Positions 12,410-24,700 of a stretch of 64,000 bases of DNA are shown in pieces (the first letter of the stretch is position 1; the number at the start of each line of letters is the position of its first letter). Origin of the DNA: Amoebidium appalachense (taxonomy: Eukaryota; Ichthyosporea); contig CAVNZM010000012.1 of assembly GCA_963693365.1 (NCBI GenBank), positions 2,542,001 through 2,606,000 on the forward strand, given 5' to 3'. The notes beneath the pieces were generated by a model. That model was not told where the DNA came from, ran no database searches, and saw only the letters and a list, made by a program, of their open reading frames with translations. Position numbers and translations under genes: made by a program.

Positions 12410-13274
12410 AAAGTTTTGTGAGGAAAGTGGCTCGGGAAAGAGACTGGGCAAGATGGACACATGGGATGCGCAAAGAAAAACAACAAAACGGGGCAGCACA
12501 GAGAATGATGTGTAGAACGAAAAGACAAAAAGGACAACACTAAGTAGAGCTGAAAGAGGTGGCCGGAGTAGACGTGCTTTCTAGAACAAAAGCCGAAAGA
12601 AGGGTGGTGGTGTGTGTGTGTGTGTGTGTGGCGCGGGGGGGGGGGGGGGGGGGAAGGGGGGGGGGGGGGGGGGGAGGGGGGGATGTTACCACTAGCTCCC
12701 AGTGTGTGGGCATTAGAGATGATGCTGATCGGTATGTGCGAATAGGTCCTTGAGTGGTGGCTACAGCCTGCAAAAGGAAAAGGAGGGGAGGGGGGGGGAA
12801 GTGGGGGGGGAGGGGGAGAGAGGGGGGAGGGGGGGGGGGGGGGGGGGGGGGGAGGGAGGGGGGTCAGCCTCAAGACGTGTGTGCATGTGCACACATGCAC
12901 GATTGATGCGGCTGGTGTAATGTGAGTGAGTGAATGTGTGGGTGGGTGGGTGGGCGGGTACGTGTGTGTGCGGGTGAGTGCATGTGGAAGTTAAATCATG
13001 GGTGGGCGGATGAGTGTGAGTGTGGGTGAGTGTGTGTGCGTTTGTGTGCATGCAAGTGACGAGTGTGTGTGTGCGCGCGCACATGTGAAATGTGAGTGAG
13101 CGAGTAAGTGTGTGTATGTGTGTGTGTAAGCGTGGGTGGGTGTGCGTGTGTGTTTGTGTGTGTGCGTGTGTGTGTGCGTGTGTGTGTGTGTTAAGTGTGG
13201 ATGTGTGCTTGGATCTGTGCGTGCTTGGTGTGTCTGTTGGGTGTGTGTGTGTGTGCTCGGGTGTGCGTGTATTT

Positions 13275-13318
<44 letters not shown>

Positions 13319-13496
13319 CGTGTGAGTGTGCGTGTGCGTGTGCATGTGCATGTGCGTGTGTGTGCACGCGCGTGCCGAGTCCTGATTCTGTCCGTTAAAT
13401 CCGAATGCATACATATTCCTGCACCTCCAAAAAAATAATGTTGTCACTCTTTCTCCTATAACCGTTGTCACCAGTGCCTCCCCCCCCCCCCCCCCC

Positions 13497-13528
<32 letters not shown>

Positions 13529-14882
13529 ACCCCCTCTTCCTCCTCCTCCCCTGATGTGTTTCCTTATTGTCCTCTTATTCATGAATCCTTTCACCAACCC
13601 CTCCATCCTTCTACCCCTCTCTGTACTAAACAACTCCAAATGCCCATCTGTTGACATGTCACCACCAGCCCCCCCCTCCCCCCCCCCCCCCCCTCCTCCC
13701 CCTCCGCATTTTTTTTTCTTTGGGGGGGGGGGGGGGGGGGGGGGGTAAAGACGGGGCCAGAGTGAAGGGGGGGGGAAAAAAGATCAAAATAGGTGGTAAA
13801 GGGTGCCAGGGGGGGGGGGGGGGGGGGGGGGGGAATACCAATTTTATGCCGACAGGAGCAGGAGCAAAAGCCAAGTCCACGTGTGACCCCGAGGGTGCCC
13901 GGATGATGTGTCGAAGATGCAACCTAATGTGTTGTGTGTCTGAGTGCAAAAATGAGGTGTTAGTGTGATTCTTTAACCATCTTGACCATTAAAGGAATTT
14001 ATCTTACGAGAAATGGGCCAGTAGGTTTTTTTCCCAAAAGAACAAGAGCTCAAGGAGCCTTTACAAAACAATTAACGAATGGCAGAGTCCCCACATGGAA
14101 CACCAATAGCATGCAGTGCACACAATGGAGGCCAAATTGCCTTGAGCTATTTATGGTCCGACTCGGCACATTTTGCTAAACATGGCTGTACTCTATCCTT
14201 CTCACTGCAACCTACGTATGCCCCCCTTCCCCCCCCCCCCCCCCCAAAAAAAAAAAAAAAAAAACCTCACGCCACCCACCCACACGTGACTCCCCCCCCC
14301 CCCCCCCACCACCACCACCATCACCACCACCACCACACACACACCCGTTTGTGTTTATCTAAGATAAAAACGAAACACGAAAACGTGGAGGCTACACTTA
14401 GAGAATAGACCAATCAAAAAAAGATGGAATCCACCCTAAAACTATCGATATCCAGCCAACGGGAGAGCACAGTTATAATAAAAAATGCATACCTTCGACC
14501 TCCCACACAGTGACAAACTCCGGGGCAGCGACAGCAAACACGAGCCCAAGCACGGCTGGAACCCACGTGACCTTGAATGCTCCTTGCAAATACTGGTGTG
14601 GGTGGTGTCAGTGCGAACAAGCTCATAACATGTATGAAACACAAAAAAGTAGAAATATACGCACACACATTTTTTATTAAAATGAGCTAAACGGTTGAAA
14701 CAAGTGTGTAGGCAAATACACCGAATCACACAGACACAAACACCCCCCTTTGCCACGAATATGCTCACATGAACTTGAAGACGTTGAAGACGGGAGCAGG
14801 TAGGGGAGAAAACACACAGAGGGACGTGAGCTGGCTGGCAAAAATTTAAACACACAGACAGACAGACACAGACACAGACACA

Positions 14883-14966
<84 letters not shown>

Positions 14967-15932
14967 TGTGTGCGTGTACATGCCGCGGCGCCCACATAGA
15001 CATGCACACAAATGCATACTCTACTACCCTCTATCGTCCCCTTGGCCAGCCCCCTTCTCCCCCCTTCTCCCAAGACCCTCCATCCCTCCCCACCCTTCCC
15101 CCCCGTCCCCTGGCGCTCCCGCCGCCCTCTTCCTCCCCCCCCCCCCCCCCCCCCTCCCTTCTCCGCCTACCTCTGCCCCTGCTCCCCACATAGCCTCTTT
15201 TTCAGCTTCTTCGCTCAATTCCTTCCACAACACCAGCATCGCTCCCTCTCCTCCCTGCCCCCCCCCCCCCCCCCCCCCCCCCCACACACACCCTGCCATC
15301 CCCTAAGCCAACCCCACAAGCCCCCCCCCCCCCCCCCCCCCCCCCTCCCTCCCCCCTTTCCTCCCCCATTCCTCCCCATCCCCAACGCCCAACCCACGGA
15401 ACACGTCCAACGCACCCAGTTTCTCGCCACAACCACACCGCTGCCGTCCCCCAGGAACATCTTCTGGTCCACCCCTGCTTCAATCACATCACCGAAGTCT
15501 GGCAGGTCAATGTCTGGCTTCGAAACCGACACACAGCCAAGCTGTGGGTGACACTTGGCTACAAATCGGTAGCGGGGGTCGGCAGAGACTGGCTCCTGAG
15601 CCTATCAGAAGAGAAAGCCATTTATCAGTGCTCGAAAAGAGCGGGGAGAGAGGTCAGGTGGAGCCGCCGTAGGGAAGAACAGGGAGAATGCTTGTGGGTG
15701 CATATGGGTGTGACGGGGTGAGTGAACCCCTCCCCTCCACCCCCCTTTTTCCCCCTCCCCCGTCTACCCCCCCCCCCCCCCCCCACCCACCCACCCACCC
15801 CTCACCACCCCATTCCGACCGATAGAAAAGCAATGTCAGCAAGGTTAGGCCATCGATGCCGCTACAGACCACACCACCTAAGCACCGAGGATGGGTTACA
15901 ATTACCTGCCACCCTGCTGCTTCGTTCACCAT
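8088..15932 (-). CDS. SEH1: Seh1-like WD40 nucleoporin / GATOR2 subunit
   Basis: Ten exons: 15932-15906, 15601-15416, 14592-14493, 13939-13839, 12767-12690, 12118-11990, 11285-11161, 9902-9825, 8672-8515 and 8131-8088 (stop TAA). Every junction closes in phase, giving 341 residues, close to known Seh1 proteins (about 350-360). The best family matches are a WD40 strand ending FVTVWEVE (about residue 97-104), HVDLAFAPAPVGIKLA followed by a blade ending THWELV (residues about 123-164), LILAVG (about 188-193), LYDYN then QWQEL (about 208-222), and a last blade VTNLAWNDVGGTLAVGSD near 303-320. These align in order with the blades of animal Seh1. Seh1 is a beta-propeller that sits in the Y (Nup107-160) complex of the nuclear pore and in GATOR2 on lysosomes; those roles are inferred from the family. 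The first blade is diverged, and the start ATG at 15932 is the least certain part. Introns 4-8 begin with a C-run within about 5-15 nt of the donor. Confidence 0.75.
8259..8352 (-). repeat. Sense-oriented intronic repeat, diverged copy in Seh1-like intron 9
   Basis: Read on the minus strand it has the order GTGTTGC, TTGCATTGAATATTCCGTC and ATGAATGTGTACTT, matching the 3' half of the repeat family. A 30-nt C-run (sense) lies just upstream, at plus-strand positions 8358-8396. Confidence 0.65.
9336..9634. mobile_element. Diverged relative of the TTAA-flanked element at 10034-10585
   Basis: The right part (about 9420-9634) shares several blocks with the neighbouring element: AGTCACTTCAGAAACA, GCAATTTATT, TTTTC-CTATCGATTT and GCAATAGAGTTGTTTAG. 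The right end GCCGGCTCAAAGAGG is followed by TTAA. The left end has TTAA at 9336 but a poor terminal repeat, so this copy is decayed or truncated. It lies in intron 8 of the Seh1-like gene. Confidence 0.6.
9953..10905. repeat. 33-bp minisatellite interrupted by a TTAA element
   Basis: Tandem units of about 33 bp, built from CACATGTTCACTTAAA, a variable CATGGGTGGG or TACGGGTGGG, and TTAGAGT. About two units lie left and nine right of the insertion at 10034-10585. The array is in intron 7 of the Seh1-like gene. Each unit carrying CTTAAA offers a TTAA target. Confidence 0.9.
10034..10585. mobile_element. piggyBac-like MITE (TTAA target duplication)
   Basis: The element is bounded by TTAA at 10030-10033 and 10586-10589. 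Its termini are inverted repeats, CCTCTTGAGGACCG at the left and CGGTCCTCAACAGG at the right, with one mismatch. A TTAA duplication with termini starting CC is characteristic of piggyBac-superfamily elements. The 552-bp interior has no useful open frame. It is inserted in the TTAA of a minisatellite unit (CACTTAAAC), which splits the array and shows it arrived after the array expanded. Confidence 0.85.
11336..11404 (-). repeat. Sense-oriented intronic repeat, short copy in Seh1-like intron 6
   Basis: On the minus strand the order is TCATCGTGTTGCCCGTCGTG, then AATGTGTACTTTATTCCGTA, then a C-run. C-runs also lie immediately upstream (plus-strand G-run 11406-11428). Confidence 0.75.
11429..11570 (-). 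repeat. Sense-oriented intronic repeat, long-form copy in Seh1-like intron 6
   Basis: Read on the minus strand: CTCCCTGAGGATGGGCTCTG, then CTTATGACGCATACT, a central block with CATACTTGAATGTTTG, then CATGTGTCCTGCACCATGCT, TCTCATCGTGTATGCGTACT and a C-run. It is close to identical, block for block, with the copy at 63467-63621 in the Set2 gene on the opposite strand and with the shorter copy at 20728-20826. Confidence 0.9.
11746..11840. repeat. (GT)n microsatellite
   Basis: An uninterrupted GT array of about 95 nt in intron 6 of the Seh1-like gene; on the sense strand it is (CA)n. Similar arrays occur at about 6912-6970, 13090-13375 (imperfect), 14882-14960 (CA), 17800-17863, 27205-27257, 28437-28492 (CA), 35217-35268 (CA), 40662-40726, 45416-45475, 56941-57012 (CA), 57295-57430 (imperfect) and 62590-63000 (CA with CACACG units). 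Confidence 0.95.
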
Positions 15933-16206
15933 TTCCAACAGCAGCAAGTGGCACCTGCAAAATAGTAATGGTCTATGTTTCCGAAACTTTAACTGAAATC
16001 AAACATAAAACGCACTCTACAAATAGCTTCGGGCAAGCTTGCTGATTTAGCCTTTGCAGCTTCACGCTTCGCGCCAAAAAGTAGCTTCCCATGTCGTGTA
16101 ACAGAGGACCTTCGTCTTTCATCCTTCAAGTTCACCAATCAAAATGGGTGTATCGTCATGCTCTGACATTGTGTCCCACAATCAGAAGAAGAGGCATTTT
16201 CCGGCC

Positions 16207-16216
16207 GTATATATAG
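16207..16216 (+). promoter_or_regulatory. TATA box of the U6 gene
   Basis: TATATATAG ends about 24-25 nt upstream of the inferred U6 5' end. This is the position expected of the TATA element that directs RNA polymerase III at U6 promoters. The 5' ends of U6 and of the minus-strand Seh1-like gene are only about 300 bp apart. Confidence 0.8.
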
Positions 16217-16239
16217 CCCAGACGTGCCCATTTATTCGA

Positions 16240-16261
16240 GTCACCTTCGGGTGTACTCATC

Positions 16262-16296
<35 letters not shown>

Positions 16297-16345
16297 GGCC
16301 CCTGCGCAAGGATGACACGCAAAAACGTGAAGCGTTCCAACTTTT
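16240..16345 (+). ncRNA. U6: U6 spliceosomal snRNA
   Basis: The core is essentially identical to U6 of animals and fungi. It starts with a 5' stem-loop around CACCTTCGGGTG, then ACTAAAATTGGAACGATA. The invariant ACAGAGA box at 16280-16286 pairs with the 5' splice site. The AGC triad at 16292-16294 follows, and then the internal stem-loop region CCTGCGCAAGGATGACACGC. It ends GAAGCGTTCCAAC before eight T, a Pol III terminator. The 5' end is set from the stem-loop and TATA spacing and may be off by one or two bases. U6 forms the catalytic centre of the spliceosome. Confidence 0.96.
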
Positions 16346-17483
16346 TTTTCTTCCCCCATTTTTTTTTCCTTTTGGCTGCATCCTACCGTGATATGCATGT
16401 CAACGGGTGGCCACTAATTTAAATTTACGCTTGGTTTAGAAGCATTATAATTCTGCGACAATCATCGATCTTCTGCTTGCATATACCCTGTGCGTTTTGT
16501 TTCATGCACGTTAGAGTAGCTCGTGAGGGTGATAGTATCAATCTGGCCATGGGGCCATGCCATGCGCATGTCCAACCACAAAGCAGCGAAAGGACCACAA
16601 GCCATCCGTGCTAAGGCAGAAATTTTTCATGGAACGTTGCTTTTAAAGTGTGTGTGTGTGTGTGTGTGGTGTGTGTGCCGGGCGGGGGCCGGGAGGGGGG
16701 GGGATAGGCTATGATGTGTGTTAAAAAGCTTTAGTGCCTGTCGATGCCATTCCTTCGAGCTGCTACATACACAGCTGACACTGCCACGTGCACACTGTGA
16801 CTATCTATCTGCACATCCACTAGCTTGCCGAGAAGCTCAATTACATTATTTCTAGCACCCAGCTGAAGCTCGCTGGCTTTATTTGGTTTCGACGGATAAA
16901 ACGGAACAGAAACTGCAAGCCTTAAGGACACCGATCACACCCTCCATTATGCAGCAAGTGTAAAGAGCGTGTAAAACATAACTTTCTACACATGTGTTCG
17001 GTCATGCAGTATTGACGTTTCCTTGGCTTTGACTGCATGACGCTCCTTCTTCCAACGGCCGGGGCCGGTACCCGGTGCGCCTACAAATGTATCACCATTA
17101 GAGTGTACAATGTAATGTGTTCCTCAGAGTCTGTGTACGTACATGTATCTGGTAATTTTGTCTGTATGGTGTGTGGTTGTGCTCAACTTAGTTGTAAACC
17201 ATGCACATCAAGGATTTTCTAAAACACAGTAATCATTCGAAATCTAATACCATGCCATATCTCCCACCAGGGGTTGAAACTGGTGAACCCCACAATATCA
17301 ACCCACAATCACAAGCTTGTATATGATGTTGTCCTAGAAGAATTTGCCGAACCTGTTGGTTGTCTCACCAGCGTGTAGGCTTGTAGTCTTTCAAGAACAC
17401 ACCATACACTCGGGCCTCGGGTTGCTGCAGGGGGGAATCGCGTGGTCAGATTCTGAATCATGATAGACAATGCACCTGGGAGC
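16346..17483. other. Spacer between U6 and the 3' end of the dehydrogenase gene
   Basis: No coding exon is visible. The first bases are the U6 terminator. A short (GT)n plus G-run lies at about 16649-16702. A minus-strand AATAAA at about 16877-16882 could be the dehydrogenase polyadenylation signal, which would make a 3' UTR of about 600 nt. Confidence 0.5.
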
Positions 17484-17532
17484 TTAGACCTTCACAGGAT
17501 CATCCCGCATACGCTCACCAAACACGCTCACC

Positions 17533-17567
<35 letters not shown>

Positions 17568-17795
17568 ATCCCCCCCAAAACACCCACACCCACCCACACC
17601 CACACCCACACACACCTGCACGCCCACCAGGACCGGGTCAAGGATCCGCATGGCAGCATCCACCTCGTCCAGTGGTGGTGGGTCCAGCGACCGAACCTCA
17701 TGCTTGTTGACGGGATTCTCTGTAGAGAAAAAACGAATTACGATGAGAAAAAAAGAAAAGGAAAAAAGCGAAAAAGAAAAGGACAGCAGAAAGAA

Positions 17796-17868
<73 letters not shown>

Positions 17869-17881
17869 TTTTTTATTACTT

Positions 17882-17944
<63 letters not shown>

Positions 17945-19562
17945 TGTATGCGTTAGAGGGTTGGAAATATGGAGGAGACAACAAAGAGCAACAACAAAGC
18001 GTCACAAAGGTGGGAAATCCGAAATCAAACAATTTAAGCGTTCAGGCAGAAGACACTTGAACAGAGCCCATCATCAGGGGGGTTCCTATGCCTCCACAAA
18101 AGCATGGGTTTCGACTCTTTAACCTCTCGCGCGTGGTTCCCAACCCATACTTTGTTTCAACAGCAATAGGCGAGTCCACCCGTCTCGGCCAAAGACGAGC
18201 AGGGTTGTTCAAGGAGCAGCAATCTAAGAACGCAGAGTCTACAAAATCTGCAAGCAGACAAAAAAAAAAAAAAAAAAAAAAAGAAAGAAAGCAAGCAGAG
18301 AGATAGCGCATAAGCCGGGCTTCTACAAAGCCCCCGACTCCCTAACCTATAGAGGAGGGGAGGGAGGGAGGGGGGGGGGGGGGGGGGGAGGGGGGGGGGG
18401 GGGGAGGGGGGGGGAGAGGGGGGAGGGGGAGGAGGGGGGGGGGGGGAGGGGGGAGGGGAGGGGGGGGGGGGGGGGGGGAGGGGGACATGGAGACAGAGAA
18501 AACAGGGGGGGAACTAAACCTGGCAACTATTGCTTTATTAGAGGGTTACCCCACGTAATAAACCAATAGGTCTAACCCATGCCACTGGGGGGCAGTGCAC
18601 CTGACCGGGTGGAACCTTAACGTGTTCGAACGGGTGGGTAAGCCCCTGGCGGCCAGCCAGCATTCACCTCGTGCCCATGGGCTTTAGGAAGCCAAACCGG
18701 TAGCCAAGTTGTATCACTACATGTGACACGCCATATGTCGAGACTCATTATGCACGGAGTGTAGTCTATATATATATATGCGTGTGTATATGATATTGAC
18801 ATCGTGTGTGTGAGTAAGATTATATTGGTGTGCGAATTCTTTGAATGATGGATTTGAGAATAAATGAATAATGTGTGCCGCGATACATCGATGGATTGTT
18901 TCTAATGTATGATATGGTTTTATGAATGAGTTTATTGTAGATATATCCCTTAGCTAGTAATCTAGATATTAGGGTAGCTGCGTGAATGGAGAAAGCATGC
19001 AATGAGGAGCACTTACGGTGATAGCTACACAATTGACTAGTTATGATACCATATTCAAAATGAATGAATCGATATGGGGATGGCGAACGATAGCGAGTTT
19101 AGAAAATGTGCTGGTATCGAGTTTATTGTATATGCTTGTGTGGATGCCGTGATTGGTTGCTCGGATATGGAGATCTAGATGGGGGATTGAATGTGGTCCA
19201 CAATAGCGGAGCAATAAGGTGAAAATCCGCGGAATAAAAATGGTGCTGACATGAATCCTACACAAACACGCGAGTATGCATCACAACCAAAGCTCATTCT
19301 TAGGGATGAGCCAAGCCATCCATACAACGGTGGGCAACGGGGGGAGGAGGGGGGGAGGGGTTGTTAACAATTACCATCAGTGATCCAGCCGGTGTCCACA
19401 CAGGTCATATAGATGCCACTCTTTGCATAGCCGGCAGCAGCCGTGCGTGTCATCATGTTGAGGGAGGCCTTGGCCATGTTGGTGTGCGGGTGGTAGATGG
19501 TCTTGTTGGGCCGGTAGAACTGGCCCTCCATGGCACTCACGTTGACGATGTATTTGTCTATG

Positions 19563-19593
<31 letters not shown>

Positions 19594-19813
19594 GTAGTAA
19601 TCGTGGTTCTTTTTTTGTTTGTTTGTTTGTTTGGGGGGGGGAGAGGGGGGGGGGGGGGGGGGGGGGGGATGGGTTAGAGGGTGTGGAGAGGGGTGGAGAT
19701 AACAGCCTTGGTTCGGTGTTGTTTGCAATCATACATTTGCGGAAGGAATGGGTTAACCGGCTGTTTAACCTATCGTGGTTTTTTTTTTTCCCCCTTTTTT
19801 TTTTTTTTTTCTT

Positions 19814-19853
<40 letters not shown>

Positions 19854-20177
19854 TTAGCATGTGTTATAGAGTATGAAGTACACATTCACAACAGACAACA
19901 CAATGCAGAGTGCAAACCACACAGAGAGAGTATGCATAACGAGCAGAACGCAACTTCAGGGGGAGGCCAAGTCATCCGTGGGGAGAGAGAGAGAAGGGGG
20001 GGGGGGGGGGGGGGGGACAGGATACCTGTTGCCGGGGACTTTTCCATGAGTGGTTTAAGTTCCGAGTTGATGATAAAAGGAGCAAATGAATTGATGGCGT
20101 GACACTCCATCAACTCCACAGGGCTGACCTCCTCAAGTACTTGCGTCCATGAGTTTTGTGTGCGCAGATCCAGTTGC

Positions 20178-20210
<33 letters not shown>

Positions 20211-20342
20211 GTGTGTGCGTGTGTGCGTGCGTGCGTACGTGCGTGCGCGTGCGCGCGCGCGCGTGTGTTTATCGGCATATCAATGATTGTAAGACCGAGT
20301 GCCTCTGTGGCTTTTTTATTTCTTTTTCTTTCTTTCTTTTCT

Positions 20343-20386
<44 letters not shown>

Positions 20387-21313
20387 AACCTCCCAGTCCT
20401 CCTGCTTCTCATGGAGACCGACATTACCTGCCCGCCTCCTCCCATCCCCCATCTCCTCTTCCGCCACTGCCACGCCTCTGCTCCCCTCCCAATCTCTGCA
20501 TGCCCATCCCCCTCTTCCCCCCCCTCCCCCCCTCCCCACTTCCTCCTCCCTTCTTCCCTTGCTTCAAGGCAACCCCCCCCCCCCCCCCCCAATATCGCTA
20601 GAAAGCCACTCGTTTCCTTTTTCTATTTTTTCTTTTTCAGCTACCGTGATTGATAGATCTACCAGCCCCAATGGATGAAGGGAGGAAAGGAGGAAGAGGG
20701 GGGGGAAGAGAGGGGGGGGGGGGGGGGGTTGAATGCGGAACACGATACAAAGTACGCATACACGATGAGAAGCATGGTGCAGGACACATGCAAAGGCATC
20801 ATTCAAGTATGCAACATCATCCATGGGGGGGGATGGATAATGGGGGTCCCACCTGCAAGTCCCTGTCGTATTCACCCTTGGGGAATAATTCCTCGTTGTG
20901 GGCCTCATCCCCTACCATCAGAGGTACTTGGCTCAGGGCCACAGAATGCGCCACCGTCAGACCAACACCCCCTGTGCATACAGCCGTAGTGAGAAATGGG
21001 TGCGGGAACATGGGTGATGTGGGGAGGGGGAAGTGTTATGGGTGTGGGGTGGGGAGGGGAGGGGAGGGAGGGAGGGAGGGAAGGGGAAGGGGGGGGGGGG
21101 GGGGGGGGGGAGCGGAGGGGTTGATTAGAGGCGGTATACAGTAAGAATCCAGAGTGCACAAGGAACAGCAATCCATGGCCGCAGCATTAGCCCCCCCCCC
21201 CCCCCCCCCCCCCCACCAGAAAAAAAAAAAAAAAAAAAAAAAAAAAACAGGGGCCAGGGGAAAAGGGAGTTTCTCTTTACCCTTCTGTTCGCGCATCGGT
21301 AAGGTGTGTGTGT

Positions 21314-21358
<45 letters not shown>

Positions 21359-21555
21359 TGAAGGGATAAATTCTATGCACCTTCACTTTCAGGGGCTTGT
21401 GCGCCAATGCCGGGCAGGACTGGTGTAGGGGCCAAAGGGCTGATGGTGATTGCACCCTGGGTGGAGGCCACATACAGTCGCTCACTGCCCTCAGGCACAA
21501 GATGCGCTAGGGGGGCAGGTAGGGCCTTGGCTTCATCCTCTGCAGGTGGATGGAA

Positions 21556-21586
<31 letters not shown>

Positions 21587-21698
21587 GGAAGGGGGTTAGG
21601 ATGTGTTTTTTGAGTACGAAGCACACATTCACAACGGACAACACAATGCAGAGTACAAACCACACATTAAGAGATGCATCATAAGCAGACCCTATCCT

Positions 21699-21735
<37 letters not shown>

Positions 21736-24700
21736 GATCAGAGTGTACTTGTAATAAGGAAGAGTAGAAGGTAGGCAGAAAGGCATAAGCAACAAAAATG
21801 CACACCCGAGTCCATGCAGGCACATGCATAACCGACATACGTGTGCCCAAGTATACTTGCAGACACAGGTAAACAAGAACACAGAATACACACATGTGCA
21901 CTTGCATGGGCACAGGCATACACACATACGCACATGTGCATCCACGAGTGCACGCAGACACAAACACAAACACGTGCATTTCCCATCTCCAAGCACAATC
22001 TTTACAGTCACCACATCAAGGGCATTTCACCCACCAATCAAATGGCGATAGTAGGTGGGGGGCCGCCTGACGGTCTGGGCTGCATTGCCGATGATTATGT
22101 CCAACCGATCATACTTGGCCTGTGTCCATAATTAGCATACACTAGGCCTACAAAAAGCTACATGTCCTCAAACAGCATGTGTATCACTACTTCCATGCAA
22201 AATTGCACAGTCAAGGAAAGAATCTCGTTCTGTTCTTGTGTATCTTAAGACACCGATAAGAACATCATCACAATATGCATCTACGACAATTCCATCCACC
22301 CCCGTCGTTCCATTGGCTCTATTTAAGGGCCCAACTACATGAGCATAATAAACTTGCTTTTAGGGTAATTATTACACTAAAAGCATAATAATTAAGCAAA
22401 AGCTTAATTATTAAGCTCCGAGCTTAATAATTATGCTTTTTGCGAGTTGGCAACGTCACATGCGGTGCGGATGTTCAGTGGTTTGCTGCAGCGAACAGTG
22501 ATTGGTAGCGAGCGCATCACATCAGAGTAGGGCAAAAAATCACAAAGTCAGACCCGTGGGCTGAGCCGGGGCAAGGCCTCATATTTAGCGACAGGTAGTC
22601 GACTAGATAGTCGACTTGGGTATAAAAGTTAGCGGAAAACCGAGTGTATTAGACAACACCTGGCCGTGTGCTGCGGATACCAATAATTTTGAGCGCGCGT
22701 TTACATTTACATTTCTGCACAGCTGAGCCGGGCGCACACGTATGATCGCATCCAATGCCAGCTATTATAAGGGATCGATCACCAACGGTGCGTGTACATA
22801 AACCAAACTCAACATCCGTGTTTAAGTTCAGAGGCATTGTTTTCTATCACTACGAAAATTTATATATATTAGTTAGCATAAATGAATCTAAGATTTTTCG
22901 AGGTCAATCCACATCCGCACAACCTGTCGGAAGGACGCGTATGATGAACGTTTCTCGTATTTACCATGCTCTGTGCGAACAACATTCCGTAGCTTGCCAA
23001 AAGCATAATAGTTACGCTTTTTGCTTAATAATTACGCTTTTAGCATAATAATTACACTGTTTGCTTAATATTTAAGCTTTTGCTTAATAATTATGCTTGG
23101 GGCTTGATTATTAAGCAAAAGCTTAATTATTAAGCAAAAGCTTAGTTATTAAGCAAAATGCATAATAATTACGCTAAAAGCGAGTTTATTATGCTCGTGT
23201 GGTTGGGCCCTTATTTACAGCAAAAGCAAGACCATGCCACCATCCTATTGGTCGCTGCAATTTTACACCAGTTATTACCATTCCCTTATATGAAACCACC
23301 CACAAGGAAAACCCGAAGATGTGATTCGTCACGCCTCTTTTTTTCAGAAGGCCGTGGATTCGTACAAGAATACCCGCATGCGCACATTGATTATGGCACA
23401 TTACTGGCACATACACATGCTCGGCCTACAGTGAATTTCATTGCGGAATAAGGGGTGTTTCCCCCAAAATGTGCAATAAATATGCCAAGTTTTTTGAAAA
23501 CTATGGCAAAGCTACATAAGTAAGCCCACACCAGCATCAGCTTGGCCATAGGTGTACCAATGTGGGGTCGCACGCTCTAAATGGATACGACACGTGTAAA
23601 ACACGTGCACGGCCAGCCATGCAAACAGTACCTTGAGGTAGGTGCAGAACCGGTGGACTGCCGGAATGTCGCGGAAATCGACACCGTACACAGCCAATCG
23701 GTCCTGGAGGATAAAATTCAGTATTAGATCACGGGCCATTTCTGTGAGATAAGTCATGGTTTTCCATCACAATGTACATACACATAGCTTCCCTCCCCCC
23801 TCCCCCCTCCTGCTCCTTTCCTCCTTCTCCCCCCTCCTCCTCCATTCCACCTCCCCCCCCCCCCCCCCCCCCCCCCCCGGTTTTTCCTACAGGGAGATTT
23901 CAGTTCTGATACACAACATGATAAGTAAGGCCGGCTTCTTTCATCCCTCCAATCCAATCAAGTGTGGTTAACCGTGCTGCAGCTAAATACCTCATACCCA
24001 ACTAAAGGCAATATCCATGGGGTGTATTTTCAAACCCCTCTATCCGAAATACACCCGGAATTTATTCCCAAAAATTCACGAGGAAAACCGTTTTTCTTCC
24101 ATTGGGTGATCACGGACACAAGTGAATAACATGATCCAGCCGATTCAAACGTGATGTGAGCGGCTGCTTATCACTCACCTTCCATTCTTGGAAATCAGGT
24201 TCGGCAGCAAACCGCAGCACAGAGTCGTGTGGGAAACGTGTTGTCACGATCACAAACGCACCTGTCCGCCTCTGTTAGCATTGGTTGGGGGGGGGGGGGG
24301 GGGGGGGGGGGGGTGCTGTTTATTAACGACATGTGGGTGGGCTGTGATGAGTTGTCGGCACCAAGGCCAACAGTACTTCCACCCAACAAGATATACATGT
24401 AAAAATTGATTTAACTCTTACATCATACAGACTTTATGTGGAGATATAACGTATCATATAGACATCATATGTGGAGATATGTTTTTTTTGTTTTTTTTTT
24501 GTTTTTTTTTTACATTGTGCCAGTCACAACCCAAACATAAACCCTAGCCCCCCAAATTCCTTCTCACACGGCCCTTTTTCTCTTTTATTAAATCACTATC
24601 ATCAGTTGTTCGTTTTATACCCCAGCAATTTTGATATTTTTCATCAAGTGGAACCTAAATAAAAGTGATTTACTCTGCCCTGTTAGCCCCTTCCCTCAAC

